Below, in pieces: positions 14,827-22,687 of a stretch of DNA of 64,000 nt (the stretch's first letter is position 1; each line of letters opens with the position of its first letter). The stretch comes from DATKKK01 sp964354625. Its GTDB lineage: Archaea > Thermoproteota > Bathyarchaeia > Bathyarchaeales > Bathycorpusculaceae. Location of the stretch: the NCBI GenBank assembly GCA_964354625.1, contig CAYHAK010000002.1, positions 18,487 to 82,486 of the forward strand, written 5' to 3'. The position numbers and the translations under genes were made by a program. The notes beneath the pieces were generated by a model. The model was given only the letters and a program-made list of their open reading frames with translations. It ran no database searches and had not been told where the DNA came from.

Positions 14827-16599
14827 GTGGAGGAAAGTCAATTGAGAAAGGCAGCCTTAACATTAATGATTTCAGTCCTGTGTATTACAATCATCGTCTT
14901 GTCCTCGTTTGCTTTTGGAACGGTCAAAGCGGCAAGTTCGCAGAACTATGATATTGAGCTCGTGGACCACAGAGTCGAAGTTCTCTACGACGGGTACGTT
15001 TTCATGACTGACACCATACATCTGGTCGGCAATGACACGGACTCTGCTGCGGTTACCAGCAGTTTCATCATGGGCTTCCCGCACAAGTATGGTGACCAAG
15101 TTGTGCGTTGTATGGCCTATAATTCGTCGACCAACTTCCAAGTGACTTCCGACGTGCCGCTGGAAGACCGCATGGGTTTCTATGCCGTTGAAGTGGCCTT
15201 TCCACAGCCATTGAGCGTCAAGAACGGGTCTTCTCACGTTTTTACAGTTGGGTTCATACTCTCAAACGGTCTTCTTAAGAAGCAGGAAACTCAGAACATC
15301 ACTATGTACATTCTGGACTTCCCGCAATATCCGAGCTTGACAAAGACGGTGTCTTTTTGCAACGCATCGATTGTCACGCCTGGAGAGGCATTGTACATTA
15401 GCGGGACAGTGAAGGGCCTTACGTACAGTGCAGGCAACTTGTCTTCCTTTTCCTATTCACCTGCAAACGTGACTTTCGCAACTGACCCGAACGTGATTTC
15501 AATCGTGGACATGAAAGAGCTGAGGCGGCTGGTTTCCATAAATGAGCTTGGTGAGATATCGGCTTCTGACGCATACACCATAACGAACAAGATGCAGACA
15601 AGTCTAGCATACGTGAAGTTGGACTTGCCTGCAAACGCGTCAAACGTCGAGGCGGAAGACCAGTTCGGCCGGAAGATGACGAAGCCAGCATTGATCAGTG
15701 GCACGATCAGTCGCTACAACGTCACTTTTGCGTTGTCTGTTGAACGTGGCGGATCTGCAATATTCCAGTTGAAGTACAACATGCTGACAACCTATCTTGG
15801 GCGTCAGGAAGGGTCTGACTCTTATGTTCTGGCGGTTCCGTTGTTTGAGGAGTTGAGTTACTATGTTGAGCAGACCTCTGCAACTCTCGCGTTGCCTGAG
15901 GGAGCGAGATTGCAGAGCTTCGAGAAAACTTCAAACGGCAATGCTTACAGTCTGACGAGAAGCGTCTACACAGAAACGCTGACGGTGGCTAGGCAAGACG
16001 TCATCTCGCTGGATCACTTCGATGTCAAGGTCTCCTACACTTACAGTCCTATATGGCTGGCTTTCCGTCCTGCAATGTGGGTGTGGGCTGTAACGCTTGT
16101 AGTATGCGTGGGTGTATTCGTTTGGAGAAGACCAAGAATCGCAACGAATGTTGTCGCGCCAACGGTGACAGGGAAGCTGCAGCCTGAATCCCTCAAGGCT
16201 TTCGCGGATTCGTATGAGGAGAAGCTGAAGATAATGGCTGAATTGGATTCGCTTGAGGCGAGAGTGGAGAAGGGCAGGATCCCTAGACGCCGGTACAAGG
16301 TGCAGCGCGAAACGTTGAGGACACGGCTCAGCACGTTGGATAGGACGTTGGGTGATAATAAGCAGAGATTGCGTGGGGTTGGTGGCCATTATTCAGAGCT
16401 GATGTTGCAGCTTGAGGTCGCGGAAAGCGAACTTAGAGAAGTTGGCAATGCATTGAGGAATGATGAGCTTCGCCATAATCAAGGGGAGCTTTCGCTGGAG
16501 GCTTTCAATAAGCGCCAAGACGACTATCGGTCCAGAAAGGGTGATGCGGAGTCCAAGATAAGCGGAATCCTCTTGAGGTTCCGTGAGGAAACTCGCTGA
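14827..16599 (+). CDS. Ribophorin I-like membrane protein with coiled-coil tail
   Basis: A 590-residue exported protein. A signal peptide or anchor (LMISVLCITIIVLSSFAFG) leads into a beta-rich extracellular part of about 385 residues with many N-x-S/T sites, then one transmembrane helix (WVWAVTLVVCVGVFVWRRP, about 415-433) and a 150-residue cytoplasmic coiled coil. The order of motifs resembles eukaryotic ribophorin I: a LRRLVSINELGEISASDAY strand pair (compare R-V-I-E-V-S-H-W-G-N), NVEAEDQFG, LALPEGARLQSFEK, VKVSYTYSP, then the membrane helix. If so it would be a subunit of, or a scaffold for, the oligosaccharyltransferase. The start may be GTG 14827 or TTG 14842, the latter with GGAGG upstream. 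Confidence 0.6.
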   Translation: MEESQLRKAALTLMISVLCITIIVLSSFAFGTVKAASSQNYDIELVDHRVEVLYDGYVFMTDTIHLVGNDTDSAAVTSSFIMGFPHKYGDQVVRCMAYNSSTNFQVTSDVPLEDRMGFYAVEVAFPQPLSVKNGSSHVFTVGFILSNGLLKKQETQNITMYILDFPQYPSLTKTVSFCNASIVTPGEALYISGTVKGLTYSAGNLSSFSYSPANVTFATDPNVISIVDMKELRRLVSINELGEISASDAYTITNKMQTSLAYVKLDLPANASNVEAEDQFGRKMTKPALISGTISRYNVTFALSVERGGSAIFQLKYNMLTTYLGRQEGSDSYVLAVPLFEELSYYVEQTSATLALPEGARLQSFEKTSNGNAYSLTRSVYTETLTVARQDVISLDHFDVKVSYTYSPIWLAFRPAMWVWAVTLVVCVGVFVWRRPRIATNVVAPTVTGKLQPESLKAFADSYEEKLKIMAELDSLEARVEKGRIPRRRYKVQRETLRTRLSTLDRTLGDNKQRLRGVGGHYSELMLQLEVAESELREVGNALRNDELRHNQGELSLEAFNKRQDDYRSRKGDAESKISGILLRFREETR

Positions 16600-16666
16600 C
16601 AAACCTAAATGCTTTTATTCTACTTTTTTGCCTTCAATGAAATTCTCTCAAAGAGGGATGGGAAAT

Positions 16667-16849
16667 ATGGTTAAAATTGTGGTTGACAGCAAGAAATGTA
16701 CTGGCTGCGGTTCATGCGTGGACACTTGCCCCGTGGGCGTCTACGAGGTCAAGGACAAGAAGTCCGTGCCCGTGAAGGTTGAAGAGTGCCTTGTCTGCAG
16801 AGCATGCGAAGTCCAGTGCCCAGAAGGCGCCATACAAGTAATCGAGTAG
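16667..16849 (+). CDS. 2[4Fe-4S] ferredoxin
   Basis: A 60-residue ferredoxin with two full cluster motifs: C11-x2-C14-x2-C17-x3-C21-P and C41-x2-C44-x2-C47-x3-C51-P. It carries low-potential electrons in the cytoplasm. The start is the ATG at 16667 (MVKIVVDSKKCTGCG), with GGGATGGGA just upstream; the open frame extends back to 16583, but those codons overlap the preceding gene and are not ferredoxin-like. It stands alone between the ribophorin-like gene and the convergent HDAC-like gene, so its partner enzyme is elsewhere. Confidence 0.93.
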   Translation: MVKIVVDSKKCTGCGSCVDTCPVGVYEVKDKKSVPVKVEECLVCRACEVQCPEGAIQVIE

Positions 16850-16878
16850 ACTAGGCCAACTGCTGAACGAAAGCATGC

Positions 16879-17943
16879 TCAGTCAATACGCCAAAAAGTG
16901 CTCTGGACTCTTTTCACTTCTCTCAGAATTCTCTTGCCTTGTTTGATAGCATTTTCCTTCGTGGTTCTGGCCTTGTCACTGACTGCGTAGGCTGTTCCGC
17001 TCAATGTAGCGATTGCAGTTGCCGCTGCTTTCCCGATAGAGTTCACGTTATAGCCTCCTTCAAGAACTGATACAAGACGTCCCTTGCACTTCTCGGAAGC
17101 AACGTCTGCTGCTATTTCGAAGATTTTCCGGTAGCATATTCGGGTTAGCTTCAGGTTGGCGATGGGGTCTTTGTAGAGGCCGTCGAAGCCTGCTGAGATT
17201 AGCATGAATTGTGGTTCGTACTGGAGCATTATGGGTTTGACGATTTCGTTCATGGCTTCTAGATAAGTGTGGTCGCCTGTTCCGTAGGGCAGCGGGATGT
17301 TGACATTGTAGCCTAGGCCTTGGCTTTCGCCTATTTCATCTATGAAACCTGTTCTAGGGAAGCTGCTGGGGTCTTCGTGGAGGCTTATGAAGAGAACTTT
17401 GTCTGTGTCGTAGAAGGCTTCTTGTGTGCCGTTTCCGTGATGAGCGTCAACGTCCAGTATGAGGATTCTATTGAGGCCGGATCGTGTGATCAGATACTTC
17501 GCGGCGATGACGATATTGTTGAAGAGGCAGAAGCCGCAGGCGTGGTACTTTCCCGCATGATGGCCTGGAGGACGGACAAGCGCAAAGGTGTTCTGGAATT
17601 CTCCTGCCATCACCAGTTTGACGGCTTTCAGGGTTCCTCCTACGGCGTGGAGGGCGACTTCGTAGCTTTCGCGTGAGACCTGCGTGTCTTCGAGGTCGAG
17701 CATTCCTCCTCCGGATTTGCAGACTGCCTCAACAAGCCTGATGTATTCGATGCCATGGGCAAGCTCGACGTCATCTATGCTGGCCTTTTCTGGGGTGATG
17801 AATTGCCAGTTTCTGCTATTGGCTAGTTGTCCGTGGTTGAGTTCATGAATGATTGCGCGAAGGCGTTGTGCGGATTCAGGATGATCTTTGCCTGGGTTGT
17901 GCCGATAGTAGATGGGCGAAAACACAACAGCGGTTCTGGTCAT
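16879..17943 (-). CDS. Histone deacetylase / acetylpolyamine amidohydrolase family protein
   Basis: A 354-residue zinc hydrolase of the arginase-deacetylase fold. The active site is complete: RPPGHHAGKYHACGFCLFNN with the charge-relay histidines, DVDAHHGNGTQ (Asp and His zinc ligands), SAGFDG (third ligand Asp) and EGGYN with the catalytic tyrosine. Archaeal members deacetylate lysines on chromatin proteins or acetylated polyamines or metabolites; which one is open. The N-terminus HNPGKDHPESAQRLRAI fits the family start. It is six bases downstream of the AsnB-like gene on the same strand, so the two are probably one operon. Confidence 0.9.
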   Translation of the reverse strand: MTRTAVVFSPIYYRHNPGKDHPESAQRLRAIIHELNHGQLANSRNWQFITPEKASIDDVELAHGIEYIRLVEAVCKSGGGMLDLEDTQVSRESYEVALHAVGGTLKAVKLVMAGEFQNTFALVRPPGHHAGKYHACGFCLFNNIVIAAKYLITRSGLNRILILDVDAHHGNGTQEAFYDTDKVLFISLHEDPSSFPRTGFIDEIGESQGLGYNVNIPLPYGTGDHTYLEAMNEIVKPIMLQYEPQFMLISAGFDGLYKDPIANLKLTRICYRKIFEIAADVASEKCKGRLVSVLEGGYNVNSIGKAAATAIATLSGTAYAVSDKARTTKENAIKQGKRILREVKRVQSTFWRID

Positions 17944-17949
17944 CTCTCA

Positions 17950-19401
17950 TCATCTTCTGCAGGTTGACTCGAACACTTTTTGAAGGTATTCTCTGACTGT
18001 CAACTGCTTTGTTTTTGCCAGTTTTCTGAGGGCTTTGTCTGTGCCTGTTGAGTACTGTATTGCCTTTTTTGGTCTGCTCGTCACTGGCTTTGGGAGTCCT
18101 AGCTTTTCAGCTGCTTGTCTCAGGACAAGCTTCCTCAGTGTGTTGGGGTTCAGTTGTATCTTCAACTCGATAGGCATCAATGCGGCGAGTTCTGCGATTG
18201 CACGAGTGAGAAAAGGTAAACGTAGCTCGGTACCGCATGAGGCACAGATTTTGACGTCCCTTTCCAAGTTAGTCTTGTGAAGCTGAGCAATGTCGTCTTG
18301 CATCATTTGTGTTGCGCGTTCGCCTCCGAACCTCAGGTAGGCATCCACGTATCGTTTGTATCCGCCGAAGAGCTCGTCTGCGCCTTGTCCGACCAGCATT
18401 ACTTTCAGCTTCATATCTGCTGCCTTCTCTGCTGCCCAGTAGATCGGTATGCCTATGCTTGTTTTGATGGGGTCGGCTTCTTCGATGGCCCAGAGCACAT
18501 GTGGGAGTGTCTGTTCTACGTCTTCTGCGGCGTATTCGTCGATGTGGATGGGGAGTTCTAGCTGTTGGGCGGTTTGCTTGGCGTGGTTTGTTTCAGGCTG
18601 GTTCAATAGGCTTACGTGGATCAGGTGGACTTGGGTTCCTGCCTGCTTTGCAAGAAGAGCGATTACAGTGCTGTCTAATCCTCCTGAGAACGCAACCGCG
18701 ATCTCCTCCACGCCAGTGACTCTTGCTGTGACAGAGGCTTGCAGAAGTGCCAGAAGCCTGTCAGATGCGGTTTGCACGTCCAGCGGTTCAGTTTTCACAT
18801 AGCTCGGTTCCTTTGCAGGCTTGAACGTGAAGCCATTTGCGTTGACTACGGCGAGGTGGCCTGGCGGAAACGAGACTGGGTTCTCTATTCCGATCCTCCA
18901 CAATGCCTTGCGTTCAGAGGCCAAGGCCGCGAAATGCGCGTTTTCGCCGTAGTACAGCGGTCGTGAGCCAAAGTTGTCTCGGCCTGCGATCAGTCTCTCA
19001 GGTTCTGCTACGGCTAGGGCGAAATCGCATTCTGCATATTTGATGAGGGCTTTGACGGTTTTCTCGCGAGGCTGTGGCAGTCTCGTTGCCACGGCTTCTG
19101 CGTCGGACAGTTCAGCCACGGGTGGGAAGAGTCTTCCTTCGAAGACCAAAGCTGCATTGTCCAGTTGGATTGGCTGGGGTCCGTCTTGGTCCAGTGTTCT
19201 TGAGAAGAGGTAGCCTACAATGATGTGTGAGTCAATGTCTAAATCCTGCAATGCGTCTGGATTCTTCTCTGTTCTCATGGCTTGGGACGATGCCATTCCG
19301 AAGGCTGCTGCGTTTCCGTGGTTCATGATCTTGAGCATGGCGGCTGCTGTTTGGGTTGCGTTTTCACCTTTTCTGTTTATGACGGCTGCTAGTGTTCCCA
19401 T
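17950..19401 (-). CDS. Asparagine synthase B-like protein lacking the glutaminase cysteine
   Basis: A 483-residue protein from the ATG at 19401 (MGTLAAVINRKG). The N-terminal class II amidotransferase fold is present (HGNAAAFGM, GRDNFGSRPLYYG), but no Cys follows the start, so glutamine hydrolysis is not expected and free ammonia or another amine may be used. The synthetase domain has the PP-loop VAFSGGLDSTVIALLA and VGQGADELFGGYKRY. A TATA-like CATAAAA about 31 bases upstream supports 19401; the frame is open to 19479. Substrate could be aspartate or another acid. Co-transcribed with the HDAC-like gene. Confidence 0.8.
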   Translation of the reverse strand: MGTLAAVINRKGENATQTAAAMLKIMNHGNAAAFGMASSQAMRTEKNPDALQDLDIDSHIIVGYLFSRTLDQDGPQPIQLDNAALVFEGRLFPPVAELSDAEAVATRLPQPREKTVKALIKYAECDFALAVAEPERLIAGRDNFGSRPLYYGENAHFAALASERKALWRIGIENPVSFPPGHLAVVNANGFTFKPAKEPSYVKTEPLDVQTASDRLLALLQASVTARVTGVEEIAVAFSGGLDSTVIALLAKQAGTQVHLIHVSLLNQPETNHAKQTAQQLELPIHIDEYAAEDVEQTLPHVLWAIEEADPIKTSIGIPIYWAAEKAADMKLKVMLVGQGADELFGGYKRYVDAYLRFGGERATQMMQDDIAQLHKTNLERDVKICASCGTELRLPFLTRAIAELAALMPIELKIQLNPNTLRKLVLRQAAEKLGLPKPVTSRPKKAIQYSTGTDKALRKLAKTKQLTVREYLQKVFESTCRR

Positions 19402-19502
19402 TTGTGGTTGGCCTTCGGAGCTTGGTTTTATGTGCTGCAGATGGATAATTAAGGTTAATAGTGGCTTCACCGTAGGCATTGTTGTTTGCGTGGTGAACGT
19501 TG

Positions 19503-20131
19503 GTGTTTGAGCTTGGAAGTGTACGGCTTAGGCCTATGGAGAAGGAGGACCTGAAGTCTGGCACGGGTGGGAGAACGATTTCGAGGTCATGATGTACTCG
19601 CGGAGCAGACCGTTGAACATGGTGAACATGGCACAGCTTGAGGCACGCTACGACGAGTGGGCGAAGGACGAGAACACGCTGCATTTTATCGTTGAGCTTG
19701 CGGCCTCGAAGGAGGCTATAGGGATTGCGCGAATTGAACAGGAACGCTGGCACACTGTCAGAACAGCAGGCATGGGCACCTACATTGGCAAGAAAGAGTT
19801 GTGGAGCAAGGGCATAGGCAAGCACATCACGCTGGCCTTGCTGGAGATGGCGTTCAACCACCTCAACGTGGAACGTTGCGAGGCTTGGAGTGTCGAGTAT
19901 AATCAACGTGCTCACAGGGTGCTGGAGTCGTGCGGATTCAAGAAGATCGGGGCCTCACGGCAAGCCATGTTCGTGAATGGGCGGAAATGGGACGATTACC
20001 AGTTCGACATACTGCGCGAGGATTACCTGACGATTCGCATGGACTTGTTGAAGGAGACGCTTGGCGGTAAGTTGGACGAGTATCTTGAGAGGCACTGCAC
20101 CATCAAAGGGTGCGAGAAGAGAACACGCTGA
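19503..20131 (+). pseudogene. GNAT acetyltransferase with N-terminal frameshift
   Basis: The main frame from 19589 covers most of a GNAT N-acetyltransferase (GMGTYIGKKELWSKGIGKHI with the acetyl-CoA loop, then HLNVERCEAWSVEYNQRAHR and VLESCGFKKIGASRQ). The missing N-terminus is upstream in another frame: GTG 19503 (GGTGA upstream) reads FELGSVRLRPMEKEDLKS and, one base later, continues WHGWENDFEVMMYS. A single missing base near 19558 would break an otherwise normal gene. Real frameshift or read error; the product as written would start inside the domain. Confidence 0.75.
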
Positions 20132-20454
20132 GGCTGATGAGTTCGGAGGAAATTCATACCTCCATGTATATTGGTTCAACCATCGTTGAGGCCAACTCTG
20201 CGGTTGTGAACATGCTATTGCGTTGATTTTCCGCCAATACGAGGTCACCTCACTGGGTTTTTGCATAGTCGTTCTGAGGAACCGGTCGGGGTTGTCGAGG
20301 AGTTCATTGTCTGTGATTGCGGTCAGGCGAGTCATTTGTGTTCTGGGAGTTTCCGCTGAAGAAGGTCTGGAGGCTATAATGAGAAGCCCTAATTCTCGTC
20401 GTTTTGAGGTTGGGTGAAGCTCTCAAGGACGCCCCATAGCGAGGGAGGGCAGGC
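20132..20454. other. Gap between GNAT and a small reading frame
   Basis: About 320 bases with no recognised gene on either strand and no clear repeats. Confidence 0.35.
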
Positions 20455-20613
20455 TTGGCGAAAAAACGCAGGAATGTGGCGCGCGCTGTGGCTTTCAATT
20501 GTCGCAGCGGCAAGTGCCCGCTTCCATTTTCTTGCCCTTCAATGCCGCCCTTATCATCGTGGCGGCGCAGGGGATGGGTTTGCACCTTGGTCTTCTTGGA
20601 ACGCATCATGTGA
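20455..20613 (+). CDS. Possible small basic Cys protein
   Basis: A 52-residue frame from TTG 20455, with GGAGGG eight bases upstream. It reads AKKRRNVARAVAFNCRSGKC and then PLPFSCPSMPP. The very basic start and C-x4-C/C spacing suggest a small nucleic-acid-binding or zinc-binding peptide, but I do not know the family. A GC tract at 20479-20486 encodes A-R-A inside it. It may be no gene at all. Confidence 0.3.
   Translation: MAKKRRNVARAVAFNCRSGKCPLPFSCPSMPPLSSWRRRGWVCTLVFLERIM
20479..20486. repeat. Alternating GC tract
   Basis: GCGCGCGC between the GNAT pseudogene and purB, inside a doubtful small frame. Confidence 0.75.
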
Positions 20614-20727
20614 AGCGTGTGTTTGTCTAGCAGTCGTGTCCTATTCTCTTGGTGGTTGCGTAGTGCTTGTTTGGGTAAAGCATTAATCTTCATCTTGCTC
20701 TATCTTCTTGGCGAGGGCTGATGGAGG

Positions 20728-22074
20728 TTGCCGATTTTGCCTATTGATACGGGGCGTTATGGGACGCCTGAGATGCGGCGGGTTTTTGAGGAGGAGACTC
20801 GGGTTCAGAAGATGCTGGATGTGGAGGCGGCTTTGGCGTGGGCGCACGCTGAAGTAGGCGACATATCCAGACAGGACGCGGAACGCGTCATGACAGCGGC
20901 CTTGCTGAAGCACGTTAAGCTGAGCCGAATAAAAGAGATCGAACGGGAGATCAAACATGATATTGCATCGCTGGTCAGGGCACTGTCGGAGGCATGTGGC
21001 CTCAGCGGAGGATGCGTTCACCTTGGAGCTACGAGCTATGATATTGTGGATACGGCTAATGCCTTGCAGTTGAAGGAGGCCTTGGAGATAATTGGGAAGA
21101 GGCTTGACGAGCTTGAGAAGATACTAGTGGACAAGGCCACGCGGTACAAGGAAACCATCATGATGGGCAGAACGCACGGGCAGCATGCGTTGCCGATTAC
21201 GTTGGGTTTCAAGTTTGCGGTTTGGATGCGCGAGGTTTCGAGGCACATTGAGAGGCTGGGCCAGTGTAGGGAGCGGGTGCTTGTGGGCAAGATAAGCGGC
21301 GCAGTAGGCACACAGGCAGGGCTCGGCCCAAACGCGATGAAGATTCAGGAGCTAGTCATGCAACGACTGGGCCTGGAGGCCGCTGATATCTCAACTCAGA
21401 TTGTGCAGCGAGATCGTCACGCGGAGCTTCTGTGTGTGATGGCTGGGATTGCGGCATCGCTTGAGAATTTCGCTACTGAGATACGCGAGCTTCAGAGGCC
21501 TGAGATCGGGGAGCTTTTCGAGGCTTTCGAGGCTGAGAAACAGGTGGGCAGCTCAACCATGTCGCACAAAAGAAACCCTGAACTGTGCGAAAGAATCTGC
21601 GGCCTCTCACGAATCATCAGAAGCCTCGTCAATCCAGCCTTCGAGGACGTGGTAACATGGCACGAAAGGGATTTGACGCAATCATCTGCTGAACGCTTCA
21701 TCCTGCCAGAAGCCTGCATACTTACGGACTACCTGCTCTTCCTTATGAACAGCATATTGACGAATCTGCGTGTGGATGAGCGGCGGATGCTCAGGAACAT
21801 GGAGGCCACTGAGGGACGGAACATGTCCGAGGCAGTGATGATCGCGCTGGCCAGAAAAAGCATGAACAGACAAGAAGCACACGAACTACTAAGAAAACTA
21901 ACCATCAAAAGCGAAACCCAAAAACAACCATTCAAACAAACCCTACAAGAAGACAAAACCACAAGCGAAAAACTGAGCAAAAAGGAAATAGACGAAGCAC
22001 TAAACCCAAGAAACTACCTCGGAACCGCAACAAAACAAGTCGAACTAATGATTGAAAAGACCAAAGAACATTGA
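20728..22074 (+). CDS. purB: Adenylosuccinate lyase
   Basis: A 448-residue fumarase/aspartase-superfamily lyase that removes fumarate from SAICAR and from adenylosuccinate in purine synthesis. Signatures: GRTHGQHALPITLGFKFAVW (catalytic His region), the superfamily signature GSSTMSHKRNPELCERI (mobile Ser loop), and EIRELQRPEIGELFE. Start: TTG 20728 gives a family-like N-terminus (PILPIDTGRYG) but abuts the GGAGGT; TTG 20737 has ideal spacing from it. No purine-gene neighbours are present. The last 40 codons are unusually A-rich compared with the rest, as if written in different codon usage. Confidence 0.95.
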   Translation: MPILPIDTGRYGTPEMRRVFEEETRVQKMLDVEAALAWAHAEVGDISRQDAERVMTAALLKHVKLSRIKEIEREIKHDIASLVRALSEACGLSGGCVHLGATSYDIVDTANALQLKEALEIIGKRLDELEKILVDKATRYKETIMMGRTHGQHALPITLGFKFAVWMREVSRHIERLGQCRERVLVGKISGAVGTQAGLGPNAMKIQELVMQRLGLEAADISTQIVQRDRHAELLCVMAGIAASLENFATEIRELQRPEIGELFEAFEAEKQVGSSTMSHKRNPELCERICGLSRIIRSLVNPAFEDVVTWHERDLTQSSAERFILPEACILTDYLLFLMNSILTNLRVDERRMLRNMEATEGRNMSEAVMIALARKSMNRQEAHELLRKLTIKSETQKQPFKQTLQEDKTTSEKLSKKEIDEALNPRNYLGTATKQVELMIEKTKEH

Positions 22075-22141
22075 GGAATGTGCCAGATTTCCGCTGAATG
22101 CAGATATCTCCCGCAACCAGAACTTTTGCTTCGGTTATCCA

Positions 22142-22157
22142 CTTAGCGCGCGCTAAG
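22142..22157. repeat. 16-base GC-core palindrome
   Basis: CTTAGCGCGCGCTAAG is a perfect palindrome lying five bases after the stop of the 22162-22491 gene. It could fold as a hairpin at that message's 3' end or be one of the recurrent scars. Confidence 0.8.
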
Positions 22158-22161
22158 CTCC

Positions 22162-22491
22162 TCATTTCTTGTTTTTCTCCGTTTCCTTCACAGTTCTAAG
22201 AAATTCTGGTGCATAGTATTTATTCAGCGTCAAATGAAACTTGCCAGAAACGATGTCTATGTGTAGTCTTCCCTGACGTTTAACTCCCCATGTATCCTGA
22301 AGTCTGATGCTTAACGGGTTGTCGCTTCTCTTTGTATAGGTGACAACACCGTGTTGCTTTGAATACGCTTCGGCAAACGCTTTTATTTGTTCATAGGTTG
22401 GTTCAATGGCTAAGATTTCTTCGTAAATCTTCTTCATTTCTTCTCGCCACTTCTTCATTCTTTCTGTTTCTCCTTGAAGAGCATTAACCAA
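22162..22491 (-). CDS. Small hypothetical protein
   Basis: A 109-residue frame; the likely start is the ATG at 22458 (MKKWREEMKKIYEEILAIEP) with AAGGAG upstream, giving 98 residues. The first half is helical and charged; the second half (WGVKRQGRLHIDIVSGKFHL) looks beta-rich. No family recognised. It lies between a fragment of a membrane-protein gene and a palindromic GC tract, so it may be a remnant of an accessory insertion. Confidence 0.5.
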   Translation of the reverse strand: MVNALQGETERMKKWREEMKKIYEEILAIEPTYEQIKAFAEAYSKQHGVVTYTKRSDNPLSIRLQDTWGVKRQGRLHIDIVSGKFHLTLNKYYAPEFLRTVKETEKNKK

Positions 22492-22523
22492 GGATGTTTC
22501 TTGGACACTTTTCTCTATTTCGC

Positions 22524-22661
22524 TTATATCTCATGAATAACTTCACTTTTTAGAGCGCTACCTGTTAACACTATGATTCCAATGATTAATGTTCCCGTGC
22601 CTATGTATGAAAAATAAGAGTGTAACAGCGTTTTGGTGGCTTCTCTGTAGTCGGCGCGCGC
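22524..22661 (-). pseudogene. C-terminal fragment of a membrane protein starting at a GC tract
   Basis: The minus strand is open from the GC tract (22654-22661) to a TAA at 22524, reading DYREATKTLLHSYFSYIG then TGTLIIGIIVLTGSALKSEV, a typical single transmembrane helix and tail. No start codon precedes it before the tract, so it looks like the truncated end of a gene cut at the tract. Confidence 0.5.
22654..22661. repeat. Alternating GC tract
   Basis: GCGCGCGC about 26 bases after the Hel308 stop and at the broken end of the membrane-protein fragment. Confidence 0.8.
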
Positions 22662-22687
22662 TTTGGGACCTGCGAAAGTGTGCTGAT

